Source: Cryptomeria japonica | Lineage: Eukaryota > Streptophyta > Pinopsida > Cupressales > Cupressaceae | Length of the DNA: 64,000 nucleotides | Assembly (NCBI RefSeq): GCF_030272615.1 | Contig: NC_081408.1 | Span: forward strand, 307,895,950-307,959,949 | Direction of reading: 5' to 3' | Part shown: piece by piece, positions 36,988-47,829 of the stretch | Layout: the number at the start of each line of letters is the position of its first letter | How positions within the stretch are numbered: the stretch's first letter is position 1 | The notes under the pieces: generated by a model | Database searches by the model: none | Told to the model about the DNA's origin: nothing | The model's input: only the letters and a program-made list of their open reading frames with translations | Made by a program: the position numbers and the translations under genes

Positions 36988-39016
36988 TGTTGAACACACC
37001 ATAGGGCTGAGAGGGGGGATGAATTGGTCTAGACTAATTCTTTCAATATCTATATAATTATTAATCTTCTACCATTATTGGAAAGTACAAAAGCATAATG
37101 CACTTTCAACACATGAACACCAAATTTATGTTAAAAACCCTATAAGGGAAAAAACATGGTGAGAATCACACTCAAAATATAATAAAACTGATTACAAGGT
37201 TTTAGGCTCATTGTCAAGGAGAAATATACACTTGATGGACTTGCAATTCTAAGGAACACAACCTTAGGGAAAGATACAAAGAAACTTGCAGAACTGAGAT
37301 GCACAATCTCAAGGCAAGATATAAAAGTCTACCAACAGACTCACTTTCCATTGACAAACAAGAGAAATACTTAAAACTGAAATGAGTAGGATCTCTTAAT
37401 CATGAAATTGACCTTGAACCTTAGTGTCAAGTGGCCAATATCATGGCAAGCACATTTGATCACAAATATTATCTCTGATCACTATCGCTATGAATATATT
37501 ACTATCAAGGCACTTCTCAACTGACTTTTGCACATCACCAGCAAAATATAATTGTATATTATTCTCATCCACTTCACAATGATTCATGCACATTCCATTA
37601 CCTCAACACGTACAACCATACATTCTTATATACAAAGTTATTCATCAAAACCCTCAATTAGGTCAACCAAGATAGAATAAGTAATATTACAAAAATTAGA
37701 TCATCTAGACCTAAAAAAATCACATCAGTCCTCTCTAGGGGATAAAGGGGACCCAAACACATCATAATATATTAATTCAATTAGATTCTAGTGAATCGTG
37801 CATGCTGCCACAATCTCTAAGATTGGCATCAAATGAAACATGTAGAAAGATAATGAAACACATCAACCAATCGGCCTAAAACCATCTTCCAATGTCAATT
37901 ACTAAATGTGGATCACCACATGCCATGGTGAGATCCATATAAACAATCTAAATCATCCTCCAAAGCATATCCAGATAAAAAGAGCATAATCCAAATAAGA
38001 TAGATCAACCGAAACAACTAAGACTCAACAAAGCATGTCGAGCACATACCAAAATAACTAACTTGTGGAACAAAACCAACACTTGAAAGTTGAACTGGAA
38101 TATTGCACAAACCAAATGAGCCTGTCCTCCAAACCGCAACCCTTGAATTCGCATATTTAGAAGCCACTGGGTAATTTTTAGACCAGTCTAATAGATAACC
38201 TTATTTCTAGAAGACAACAACTAACCTCATCTTCTGAGCAAATAGAGGACCTGAACACCTGATAGTATATCATTCACAGAACATAAACATTATATTAAAC
38301 TCTACACATCATGATATTCATAATTTAGAGGGATGCAAAACATTCTTCCACTAGAACATTTAATACTTTTTCTTGCATATTGAAATTTCTTGTATTGTAA
38401 CCTTTCAAAACCAACTTATCTAAGCAAAACATCAGTACTAGGCAACATGGCAACATCTGAACATCTAATCTTGGATATTTATTGAACACTCACAATCAAA
38501 GACAATAGCCAACCATATAACACAATTCATCATAAACCGTCATCTCCAAGTTTTGATACACCCCTATCAAAATTGAATATGTGTTTCATTATCTGCATGA
38601 ACTGATTGTGACAAGACAAAAAGGGTACCAATTTTTGTACATAGGAAGTTAATATTTCTGAACCATGTAGTTTGCATAATTTATCACCAACTAAACACTA
38701 GACAAATTATCAATAGTTAAATCATCAAATCATCAACTAAAATATATCAAATGACCACCAGACATATCATCAACTTAAACATATCAATTGAGCATCATCT
38801 GACCATCAACCTAAACACATTAACTAAACATCATCAGACCATCAACTAAATCATCAGAGAAATCATCAACTAGATCTAAATATGAACAAATAGTAGACAA
38901 GTAGACCATATTTAGCATTGATGAAATTGATCAACTACGTCAACTAATTTTGACAAAACACCAGACAACTTTGACACTATTGACAACACAACAAAGAATT
39001 ATTCAAGTTTCTAACA
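36988..39016 (-). mobile_element. 5' LTR of element C
   Basis: It is the partner of 32038-34285, with the primer site directly after it on the minus strand. No gene lies inside it. Confidence 0.85.
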
Positions 39017-40181
39017 AACTTTATCCTTATTTTGTTCACCTTTTTTTGGGTGGACAAGGGCATCCGGACGCCCTTATCCCCTAAAATTGGGCCCAAATTT
39101 GAATATCTTGATCCATGCTTCATGCCAGTCAACTCCTGATCGTGATGCCTCAATTTGATTGTTGAAGAAGGGCCTAATCGAGGAAATACCTTGATAACCC
39201 TATAGAAGATCCTTCTTCTAATTTATATTCAAATCCACAACACGTCTAAATCTTTCATCATCAAGCATTCTAATTTACAAGCATCAAGGCAACAATATTC
39301 ATCCCACCATATCCTTCAAGAATTCTTCAAGATCTATGCGTCATGGAGTATAAAATTATATCAATCATCATGCAAGCACGTGTTTATGATAAATACATTT
39401 ATATCTTGTCATTTCAAGTCATGTTATTGCATCAACACTTATGATCACATCCAAAGAGAATTCCATCTTTAATCTTTAATCACCTACAATAGATCTGCGA
39501 CATAGTATTCAATATTTTACTTCAGTATTTCAATTCAATTTTAAGGTTTAATTACAAACCTAGGGTTTGACCTAGGTAAACCCTTGTCCCCACATCTTTC
39601 TCTCTTTTTCATGTGCAAGTTATAGGTTATGAATTTGTAATTATAGAATTAGGTAGATTAGACAGAGATGACTAGATTCAAATTTTGTAGGCACAAAAAG
39701 AAGAGGACATGGTCATCCCACACACCTATGTCTGACAAATTTCCAGAGAAACTTTTAGAATATACTTTGAGCAACATTATAATCAAAAATAGATTTTTAT
39801 TATCCGCGTCTAAAATTCTAAGGATGGGGCCACCCAGTGCATGATTGTCCAACATTTTTAGGCTAAGCTTCTAGACATAACATCTACTTATCTTTTTCAT
39901 TCCAAATATATATGTATGTCTATATATCAAGTCTGAAACTACCTATTCATTTTAATTTATGTCAATTTTCAATCGTTAGCCCTAGATCTAGCATTCACTT
40001 TACACCTTTGTAGTATTCGTTTCAACTCAAATAAAGGGGCCACCTAAAATCAATCAGTATTCATTCCTTGGAATTGAATCTATTGATTTCATCTCCCTTT
40101 GATGTAATCATGTCGTAAATAGGCTCATTCCTTGTTTATATAGCTAAACTAGTGAATACCTATTTCACCCCATTACATAAG

Positions 40182-40221
40182 CCAACATCCACCAAAGGGG
40201 CGGTAGAAAACCCTAACCTAT
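40182..40221 (+). pseudogene. Fossil ORF, segment 4 (short piece between B and D)
   Basis: The 40 bases join in frame to segment 3 on the left (TCA codon across B) and to segment 5 on the right (TTT codon across D). They read as an open stretch, TSTKGAVENPNL. No stop lies in it. Confidence 0.5.
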
Positions 40222-41432
40222 TGGATATTGTTGGAGTTTGTTGATAGCATGAACTTGTATGGTTGTCATTGATATCAAACCTAGTTATCTGTATCCCATG
40301 TTAGTCTGGATACGCTTTTGGTTGTTGTGGAATTATGTTTTATGTTGCAGTTAATATTTTTGGTGTTGGTTGTGTCATCTTGTATTTAGAGTGGTTCAAA
40401 AAGCTTTTGGTGCCCTTTGGATATGTTGCTAATTGTGTTGAAATTTAGTGGACCATATTCTTTTTGGTCCAAATATGTGTTAGAATATGATTGAGATGTT
40501 GATTTGGGTCTCACCATGGTATGTGAAGATCTACGTTGAGTATTTTGCATTGGTAAAGGTTATGTGGCTAACTGGTTGTTATTTTTACATATTACGTTTG
40601 GCAACGGTTTTGGAACTTATGTGTTACCATGTGTGGATTGTTGGATCAATCATAGAAGGATGTATTGCAATATGTTTTGGTTCCCTCTTTCTCTAGGAGT
40701 GGACCAATTTAAGTATTTTAGGTTTGGGTGGCTTATTTTGTTTAATATTGCTTATTCTATATTGGTAGACCCTTAATTAGGATTTCAATGTTGTATCTCA
40801 TATTTAAGATGTGTGGATGGATGAATTATAGTGTGGATGAGAAGTGTATGTGAATGATTTGCAAGCAAATTTGAGTTTGTGGTGACGTGAAAGTCAGTAT
40901 GAGAAGAGCTTTGAAGGTGATATATTATGCAAGATAGTGTATTGTGACAATGAAGATTATCAAAGATGTTTGCCTTGATATTGGTCACTTGATCCAGTTG
41001 TTCAATGATAATTTCATATTTGAGAGAATCTTTTATCAATTTCAATTCATCTATTTCATTTGTTGTTAATTGATAATGAGTCCTTCGACAATAGTTTGTA
41101 TGTTGTCCTGAAGAAGTGATCTTCAGTTGAGAAAAACCTCTTTGTATCTTGTCCAAAATTGTGTGCCTTAGTTCTGCAAGTCCTTCGGGTGTTGGTGCTC
41201 CTTGGTAGTAAGCCTAAAACATTGTAAACATTGTTATTCATATTGTGAGTTAGATTCTCACTGTGGTTTTTCTCTATTTGGGTTTTCTAACGTTCATGTG
41301 TTTATGGTTGATTCTTATGTGTTGATGTTTAATGTGTTATTGCTAAGTAAGTTATTATTGTTTATTAATAATCTATTATGAAATTATAGACTAATTTACC
41401 CTCCCTCTCAGTCCTACCAGGTGTTCAACTAT
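40222..41432 (+). mobile_element. 5' LTR of element D
   Basis: It follows the 3' LTR (45079-45126 plus 60373-61526) closely, from the GATAGCATGAACTTGTATGG region to a GTGTTCAAC end. An ATTGTTACCAGAG primer-like site (a changed ATTGGTATCAGAG) begins next to its end at about 41433. Open frames inside (40487-40776 plus; 40785-41241 minus) are not genes. Confidence 0.82.
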
Positions 41433-41489
41433 TGTTACCAGAGTAAGGTTCCTATTTGGAAAGCTTAATTGCTTGCGGTAGATCTAAAT

Positions 41490-42045
41490 ATGGCACATGA
41501 CCTTCATGTTAAAGTACTTATGTTTGATGGAACAAACTTTACTTATTGGGAGGAAACAATGGATTCCTACTTGGAAGCATTGAAGAATGGAATTAGAGAG
41601 ATTATTTAGAGAAGTTATCAATACCCTCCAAATGAACCATCAACTCTGGATGAAATTAAGGCTCAGGAGACAAATGCAAAATATAGAACAATACTTATCA
41701 GTTGTCTTAGTGATGAAGTATTTGACAAAGTTAAAGGAATGAAAGAAGCTAAGGAAATATGGAATAAGTTGTGTTATGCATATGAAGGTGGTCCAAAGAT
41801 CCAGTAAGCAAGAATTTTGAGCTTGAAGCAAAAATTTGAAGGTTTCAGAATGGCTAATGATGAAAGTGTTGAGAGCTACATACATAGAGTAACTGATATC
41901 ACTAAAGCTATCTGAGTTGTTGGTTGAATGCTAGAATAAATTGATGTTATCAGAAAGATCTTGTTTACATTGACCAAACCATACCAATTGAAACATTAAA
42001 TGCAACTTCTCTTTGATAGGATTTCTGGTTCATCTCTTGATATCC
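41490..42045 (+). pseudogene. gag: Element D gag
   Basis: ATG at 41490 opens MAHDLHVKVLMFDGTNFTYW, the Copia gag start with the FDGTNF signature. The helix-rich UBN2 domain continues (SCLSDEVFDKVKGMKEAKEI, then LKQKFEGFRMANDESVESYI) with several stops, many of them TAG or TGA. It ends abruptly near 42045, where a direct repeat joins it to integrase C-terminal sequence. The zinc knuckle, protease and integrase core that should follow are absent. Confidence 0.78.
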
Positions 42046-42074
42046 TTGAAACATTAAATGCAACTTCTCTTTGA
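41988..42074 (+). repeat. Direct repeat of 29 bp at the deletion junction of element D
   Basis: The 29-base word beginning TTGAAACATTAAATGCAACT and ending TTCTCTTTGA occurs at 41988-42016 and again at 42046-42074, 58 bases apart. The second copy abuts the integrase C-terminal remnant. Confidence 0.85.
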
Positions 42075-42918
42075 AGACCACCTACTGTGAAATATTTCAG
42101 AATATTTGGGAGTAAGTGCTATATCAGAAGACATAGGAATGACCTCAAAAAGTTTGATACAAAGCAGAGGAAGGAATATTCTTGGGATATGGTCTAAATA
42201 GAAAATCCTACTTATGTTAAAATAATAAATTAAGCAAGATAGTGGAGAGTACAAATGTGAAAGTATGCGAGGTATGGGATCAAATTTCCCCTAAACCTAT
42301 TCAAGAGACTAATTTGATATTATTCCTATTGTTGTAGAAAAAAAGACAGATCTAGAAGGAAACAATGACGAAAAATTATATGAAATAGAAGAAGAAGAAG
42401 ATAAACAAGAACCAAAGCAAGCAATCAAGACCCTAAAATATGTGCAAAGGAATCATTCAAAAGATCAGATAATCAGAGACAAGAACAAAGGAGTTCAAAC
42501 AAGAAGTGTTACAGAGGTAAATGAGAAAACTAATTGTTGATTTCTTTCACTCATTCAACCTAAATCATATGAAGAAGCGAGAAAAGAAGAAATTTGGGTA
42601 AGAGAAATGGAAGAATAATTGAACCAGATACAAAAGAATCAGACTTAGGAGCTAGTACCTAAACCAGTGGATAAAAATGTAATAGGAACTAAGTGGTTGT
42701 TCTGGAACAAACTGAACGAACAAGGATAAGTCACAAGGAATAAGGCAAGATTGGCATGCAAAAGCTATTTTCAGGTAGAAGGTATTGCTTTTGTAGAAAC
42801 TTTTTCTCCAGTTGCTAGGATGGAAGTTATTAGAATGTTTCTTGTTTTTTCTGCCTAAAAGATCTTTATATCAAATGGATGTTTAGTAAGCATTTTTTAA
42901 TGGAGAAATGGAAGAAGT
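42075..42918 (+). pseudogene. pol: Element D integrase C-terminus, linker and N-terminal reverse transcriptase
   Basis: From 42075 the frame reads RPPTVKYFRIFGSKCYIRRH, the conserved C-terminal patch of Copia integrase. An acidic linker follows (ENPT, KKDRSRRKQ, EEEEDKQEPKQ), then a pre-RT part (REEIWVREMEE), then RT (VIGTKWLFWNKLNEQG, ARLACKSYFQVEGIAFVETF, SPVARMEVIR). Stops such as TAG and TAA interrupt it. RT is cut at 42918 by a foreign insert and resumes at 43650. Confidence 0.78.
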
Positions 42919-43642
42919 GATGCAGTAGCATCTAGGGTATAAAAGCAATCTTGCATCACCCAAAAATATTTTTTATTTGTTAAAGGGTTATTTTTGGTAT
43001 ATTGGAGCTAATGATGAAGGAATTATCCCAATATCTTGTGACGTTTGGGAGTTCATTTTTTTGAGAAATTTCCCCAATAAAACTTCAAATGCATTTTTGA
43101 GGGTCTATGAGGCCTCGGATCATTTCAAAAAGTACAAATCTTATAGATTTGGTAAAAGTAGGGTGTAGATCTCTTCACAAGCTTTCTGACGATGCATGAC
43201 AATTGAAAATCCAACAGTCGAATTAAAAGATATGGCCTTCAAAAGTTGTGCTACTTAAAAGAAAGATATTACTATGAATGCCAAAACCCATTCTAGGCAT
43301 ATTCTTGGCATATTCTAATATAGGGAAATGGGCTACAAAAGTGGTCGGCCTAAAAAGGGGGAGTTACACTTTCTAAAATATTCTAGGTCGTTAAACTTCA
43401 CAATATAAAGAAGGCAAATAGGGGTTACAAAGGGGGATAGTTCATGTAGTGCAGATCGTGGCTCTAGCTTGTTGATTATTGTAATGAGAATGCTCATGTG
43501 GCTATTGCACGTTATTTTTTTTAATGTTATAATTTCCTTTCATTGAGATGATAGAAAGCAAGTATTTATTTCTTGTATTTTCTTGTTGCTTTTGTTTGTT
43601 TATGTTGTGTGTTTTGGTTTATAATGTGAGTACCCTTTTATC
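42919..43642. mobile_element. 724-bp insertion of unknown class in the RT of element D
   Basis: AAGAAGT at 42912-42918 is repeated at 43643-43649, and the RT reading (EEV / QEVYIEQLDGF) is split at exactly this point, so the segment is an insert. It starts GATGCAGTAGCATC and ends ACCCTTTTATC. No clear terminal inverted repeat is visible beyond AGGGTA and TACCCT near the ends, and no LTR pattern. A 63-codon frame at 42977-43168 has no known product. A T-rich right part would fit a non-LTR element, and the 7-bp duplication would also fit a DNA transposon. Confidence 0.6.
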
Positions 43643-44816
43643 AAGAAGTATACATTGAACAACTAGATGGATTTAGATTGTCAGAAGATCCGAACATGGT
43701 TTGTAGATTAAAGAAGGTATTGTATGGACTCAAACAATCACCTAGAGCATGGCATGCAAGACTAGATAGATATTTGTTAATTAAAACATCGAGAAAGGAA
43801 CTATAAACAATAATATTTATTTCAAGGCTAGAGGAATTAAGTTATTGATTGTTGTTGTTTATGTTCATGACATTATCTTTGGAGGAAGTGATGGGTTATG
43901 TAAAGAATTTTGCAGAAGAGATGTAAAAATAATTTGAGATATCTATGTTTGGATAGATTTATTTTTTCTTGGTCTTCAAGTTACTCAGTCGAATGATGGT
44001 ATCTTTATTTCTCAAGATAAGTATGTTAAAGAGATGTTAAATAAGTTTGATATGAAGAATTGTAAACATGTTACTACCCCTTTAGTTGTTGGATGCAAAT
44101 TAGGAAAAGATGATACATCTCCAAATGTTGATTAGAAGAAGTGCGGATCTACAATTAGAGGACTATTATATCTTACTGCTTTTAGACTAGATATTATGCA
44201 AGATGTATGTTTGGTTGCAAGATTTCAAGCTAGTCCAAAGAAAACTCATGATCAAGCAGTGAAGAGGATTTTTATATATCTGAAAGGAACTCGGGACTTT
44301 AGCCTATGGTACAAGAAGGATGGAGATTTCATGTTGAAAGCATATACAATTGTTGATTGGGTTGGAAGTATTGATGATAGGAAAAGTACTAGTGATGGTG
44401 CATTCTTTTTGCGAGACAGATTGGTTTCATGGATAGTAAGAAACAAGAATCAATATCATTATCCAATGTAGAAGCTGAATATATTGATGCAGCATCTTGT
44501 TGTACTCAAGTTTTGTGCATGAAGTAGACTCTTAAGAATATTATAATAGTATATGATGAAGCTATTCCTATTATGTGTGATAATACCAGTGCTATAAAAA
44601 TTTTGAGGAATCTAATTATGCATTCAAGAAATAAACATATCTCAATCCGTTATTGTTTCTTATGGGAGAAGGTTGCCAAGAAAGAATTCAAACTAGAATA
44701 CATTTCCACAATAAAGCAGGTAGCAGACATTTTTACTAAGGCTTTAGCAAAGGATACTTTTGAGTATCTCAAGTAGAAGTTAGGGGTTATTGCCCCTCCT
44801 TTTTCTAATTAGATCC
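43643..44816 (+). pseudogene. pol: Element D reverse transcriptase C-terminal half and RNase H
   Basis: The piece resumes with QEVYIEQLDGFRLSEDPNMV and VLYGLKQSPRAWHARLDRYL. The catalytic YVDD region is damaged (VYVHDIIFGGSDG-like, with His at the first Asp and a frame change). RNase H follows: 44196-44471 has VKRIFIYLKGTRDFSLWYKK and a DDRKSTSDGAFFL stretch, and 44573-44776 has CDNTSAIKILRN and QVADIFTKALAKDTFEYL. The first RNase H Asp region reads YTIVDWVG instead of YTDADWAG, so the active site is also changed. A purine tract follows at about 45066-45078. Confidence 0.8.
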
Positions 44817-45078
44817 ATTTTCAATGGTGTATCTTTACAAGGGGGGACTTAGCACTTATCCTTGTCTCCTTAAATGATGTTATTGAGCTACTCTCAGGGG
44901 GAGTAGTGGTGTGAGTTGGTCTATATGGTTCGCATAACCCCTTGTCATTATTGTCAAAGTGGGAGAGATTTGTTGTGAAATTGGAGAGTTTTTGTGAGAT
45001 TGGAGAGAGTTGTTGTGAGATTATTAGGATTATATTGGTGTTGCTATTGGTATTGGCATCAATGAAAAAGGAGGAGAT
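44817..45078 (+). other. 3' untranslated region and polypurine tract of element D
   Basis: About 260 bases between the RNase H end and the 3' LTR hold GAGTTGTTGTGAGATT-like repeated words. They end in a GGCATCAATGAAAAAGGAGG purine region directly before the LTR at 45079. Confidence 0.65.
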
Positions 45079-45651
45079 TGGTGGAGATTATTGGATTTTT
45101 TTGATAGCATGAGCTTGTATGGTTGTTGTATACACCTAAAAATGGTCTAGAGATAACTGATTAAATACTCAGTTATTTAATTAATCCCCCTTCCCAATTA
45201 ATTTAACTAACAAGTAATTTAATTAATTTCCATAATTCATCTACTTGTAAATAAATCTAAATGATTTATTTATATAATTCGCATCATATCCCTCTTTGAT
45301 TAATTAATTAATTTCCCTCGTTTAATTCAATTCTTATAATCCCATAATTAAAATTAACAAATTCCAAGTTTGTTGAGTTTAATTATCATTTTCCTAATTA
45401 TTTGAATTTCTAAATTCAAATTGAGCACATGGCTCCTAACTTCTAACTACCTAGCCTAACCACCCCCTAACCTAACCCATTTTATCTAATCCTGGGTCTA
45501 ACAAACCCTATCCTATCTTGCACATCCTAACTTCTGTATCCTAACCTCATATGGGTTGGATATTCCCTCTTGTAGACACATGGCACCTTTGCCACATGTC
45601 TTCTCCCCTTTCACACTTGCCTTCTTGTGGACAACTTGTTAAAGATTCTTA

Positions 45652-45682
45652 GACACTTGTCACCACAGTGATGACATGTGTC
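45652..45682. promoter_or_regulatory. 31-bp imperfect dyad upstream of the LTR TATA box of element E
   Basis: The arms GACACTTGTCA and TGACATGTGTC are near reverse complements around CCACAGTGA, so 31 bases form a near palindrome with four mismatched pairs besides the centre. It lies about 107 bases before TATAAATA. The same word is found unchanged in the 3' LTR at 59774-59804. CACTTG and CACATG resemble E-box or bHLH half-sites; factor binding is inference. Confidence 0.65.
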
Positions 45683-45788
45683 TCTCCTTCCAACCCCTTT
45701 TCCAACTTCTTCAATCCTAGCCTTTGATATCTCCAGATCAAATCTCGACCGTCGATTTCTGCCACCTCAGCTTTGACCTTGGAAATCC

Positions 45789-45796
45789 TATAAATA
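45789..45796 (+). promoter_or_regulatory. TATA box of the 5' LTR of element E
   Basis: TATAAATA followed by CACCTC, set downstream of the dyad, is a plausible core promoter for the element's transcript. In the 3' LTR the same place reads GATAAATA (59911-59918), so that copy has lost the first T. Confidence 0.6.
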
Positions 45797-46253
45797 CACC
45801 TCATTTTCATCAATCACTCCTCCTGAAATCCCTTGCATTCTAGTTTTTTGCATAATTACTATAGGCAATTGCATATTTCTATCATATAGCATAATTGATA
45901 ATTAGATCAAATATTAGCATGTTTAGCATTTTATCATGTTAATCTAGTTTCAATATCAATAATGTATCTTAATCGATCATCTTAGTTATAATCATGCATC
46001 AAATCATCCTAGCCTTATGCATTTGCATTATCATGATTATATAGCTACTCAACTTTTGAGTTGCCAATTTGGAGGTCATTGCTTGTTGAGGGCCAACTAT
46101 CTACCACCTTCAAGGTCTTGAAAAATAGAGGATGGGACATCTTAAAGGAAGCCATTGGTTTGCTTTTATTTAGTTTTCCATTTGTTTCTTAATTTCATTT
46201 GTTGTCTCATCTATGTGCTTGTTTATTATTGACAGTAAATTTTTAGTAGCACA

Positions 46254-46280
46254 TTTATTGGCGCCCACCGTGGGGCATAG
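46254..46280 (+). promoter_or_regulatory. Primer-binding site of element E
   Basis: TGGCGCCCACCGTGGGGC at 46259-46276, five bases after the LTR, is a form commonly seen next to 5' LTRs of plant Ty3 elements of the Tat/Athila group. I did not match it to a specific tRNA. Confidence 0.75.
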
Positions 46281-46509
46281 CCCCTTTGATCTTTAACAAG
46301 TTTGCTTGTAGGAAATTTCATTGACAGGTTTAATAGCTCTTTGGATATGCAGATTAGCTCTTTCGGGTTCTAGATTCGTGTTCTCGATCTTCGTATTAGC
46401 GTCTTGTCACCTCAAATGGCGTTCATAAAGGATTCTTCAACTCTGTTTTTGTCTTTTTCCCTACTTTAGAGTTTTTCATCTCTGTCTTAGCATTTTTGGT
46501 TTTCTTGTA

Positions 46510-46740
46510 GCGCTTTTGGTCTATTTTGTAGTGCTTCTAGTCTGTTATGAGTTGCTTCTGGTCTGTTTTGCAATGCTTATGGGCCACATAACAATGTTTC
46601 TAGTCTCTTTTGTAGCATTTTTGGTCTTTGTTGCAGCGTTTTGGGTCTGTTTGGCAGCGTTTATGGTCTCTAGAACAATGGTTTTGGTTAATTTGACAGC
46701 GTTTTCAGTTGTTTTTGTAGCATTCTAGGTTTTTGTTCAT
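46510..46740 (+). repeat. 21-bp tandem array 1 in the leader of element E
   Basis: Eleven consecutive 21-base units follow the pattern GCGYTTTTGGTCTRTTTTGTA, with variants such as GTGCTTCTAGTC and GCGTTTTGGGTC. The units are diverged but stay in register. Confidence 0.85.
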
Positions 46741-47829
46741 CAATTTAATGTTTTGTTTTGCATTTCTCATGTCTGCATCTAAACTATCATTTTCCTCAAT
46801 CTGATTTGCAGCTTGTTGATTTGCAGGTACTTATTTCTCTATCAAAGACCAGAGTTATAAATCCTTTTGCCGCCAAAGAATGCATGATAAACTACTAACT
46901 TTGTGTGCAGCCATGGTATTTTGCACTTGTTTTTGATAAATTAGGCACATAGACTAATTACAAATGGAAATGAACAAACATGTCTTATGTGTATTTGATG
47001 ATAGGCGAGTATGCTCACACCTTTCTTAGGTAATTAGAAAGCTAGACTCGTCTTTTTATTTCATTAGTACATATCTTTAACGAGCCTGCCCTCCTAAGGA
47101 TCATATAAGGCCAAAGCCAATAAGGTCAGTGAGAGGAGAATGACCCAAGTGGGAATGGCTAATGCCAAGTACTCCAACCCACTATAAATTAAATGTGATT
47201 TGATGAAAATCAAGTCAACAAAAATGCTCGAGAATAGCTCTCCTCCATACCTTTGGGTATATCAAACCTTGGTTTTCAAGGCTAGGATACCTCTTAATTG
47301 AGTTTATACCCTGACGCATCGAACGGATCCCTTACTAGTACCAATTAAAAGTAGAAGCTACTCGGTTCACCTCCAAACGTTATTATTCTCTCATGCAGGG
47401 AGGTTGAAGAATCTCTCTCAAAGACACTCACCATATGTCCCTCTTGAGCGTATGTGCAAACTCCCCTTTTGAGACCTTATTGCTAGGCTCATAACGGGAC
47501 TACACTAGCTCTCACAAAGGCAAAAACACAAGCACCCTTTAGAGGGTGACAAGGTTGTGTGAGCTGATAGGGTACCAAGCTGTGGGCTAAGAAATAATAA
47601 TGAAGTTGATTTCCTTAGGATAGACTGACTGGTGTGTTTTCAATTATTCAAAACCCATGAAAACTTGGGCTTTCTTTAAGTCCTTAAACATACACTTTAT
47701 GTTGTCCTTTGGGACAAAGATAATTTGGCTTCTTTATTTTTGAGTCATGTCAAGATATCCTCCATAGAAACAGCAGAAATTTTAAACTCAAACTTCAAAC
47801 TGTCGGATTTACACATTTTACAACATAGT

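Larger units (their letters stand above)
32038..39016 (-). mobile_element. Element C: decayed, internally deleted Copia retrotransposon
   Basis: The two long LTRs (32038-34285 and 36988-39016) have TGTTGAACAC and CAACA or TAACA ends. A primer site lies at 36985-36972 on the minus strand (TGGTATAAAATCAA, a changed TGGTATCAGAG) and a purine tract at 34297-34286. The target duplication is worn (TACCT at 32033-32037, AACTT at 39017-39021). Inside are gag, a protease remnant and a piece of the pre-RT linker, then an array of zinc knuckles. Integrase, most of RT and RNase H are missing, so it could not move by itself. Confidence 0.82.
27720..40176 (+). mobile_element. Element B: non-autonomous Ty3-type element with nested Copia element C
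   Basis: Direct repeats at 27720-28728 and 31869-40176 (interrupted by C) share long stretches, for example TTTAGCTCTCATCCAA, GGGTGGACAA, TTTGAATATC and TTTCACCCCATTACA at the end. A purine tract lies before the second copy, so it reads as an LTR element on the plus strand. The internal 3.1 kb has no reverse transcriptase or integrase, only a gag-like remnant at 29783-30067. The flanks TGAGT (27715-27719) and TAAGC (40177-40181) differ by two transitions, so the duplication is decayed. Frame continuity of the fossil ORF across the element supports these limits. Confidence 0.75.
31869..40176 (+). mobile_element. 3' LTR of element B, split by element C
   Basis: The left part is 31869-32037 and the right part 39017-40176. 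Joined, they follow the 5' LTR, starting TGTAGGATTG and ending CCCCATTACA. The split falls inside a TACCTTATCC-like word that is intact in the 5' LTR near 27886, which proves that C inserted into an existing LTR. Confidence 0.78.
45127..46253 (+). mobile_element. 5' LTR of element E
   Basis: It begins TGTATACACC and ends TAGTAGCACA. It has TATAAATA at 45789-45796 and a 31-bp dyad at 45652-45682, both in a gene-promoter-like layout. It matches 59235-60367 almost base by base over most of its length. Confidence 0.92.
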
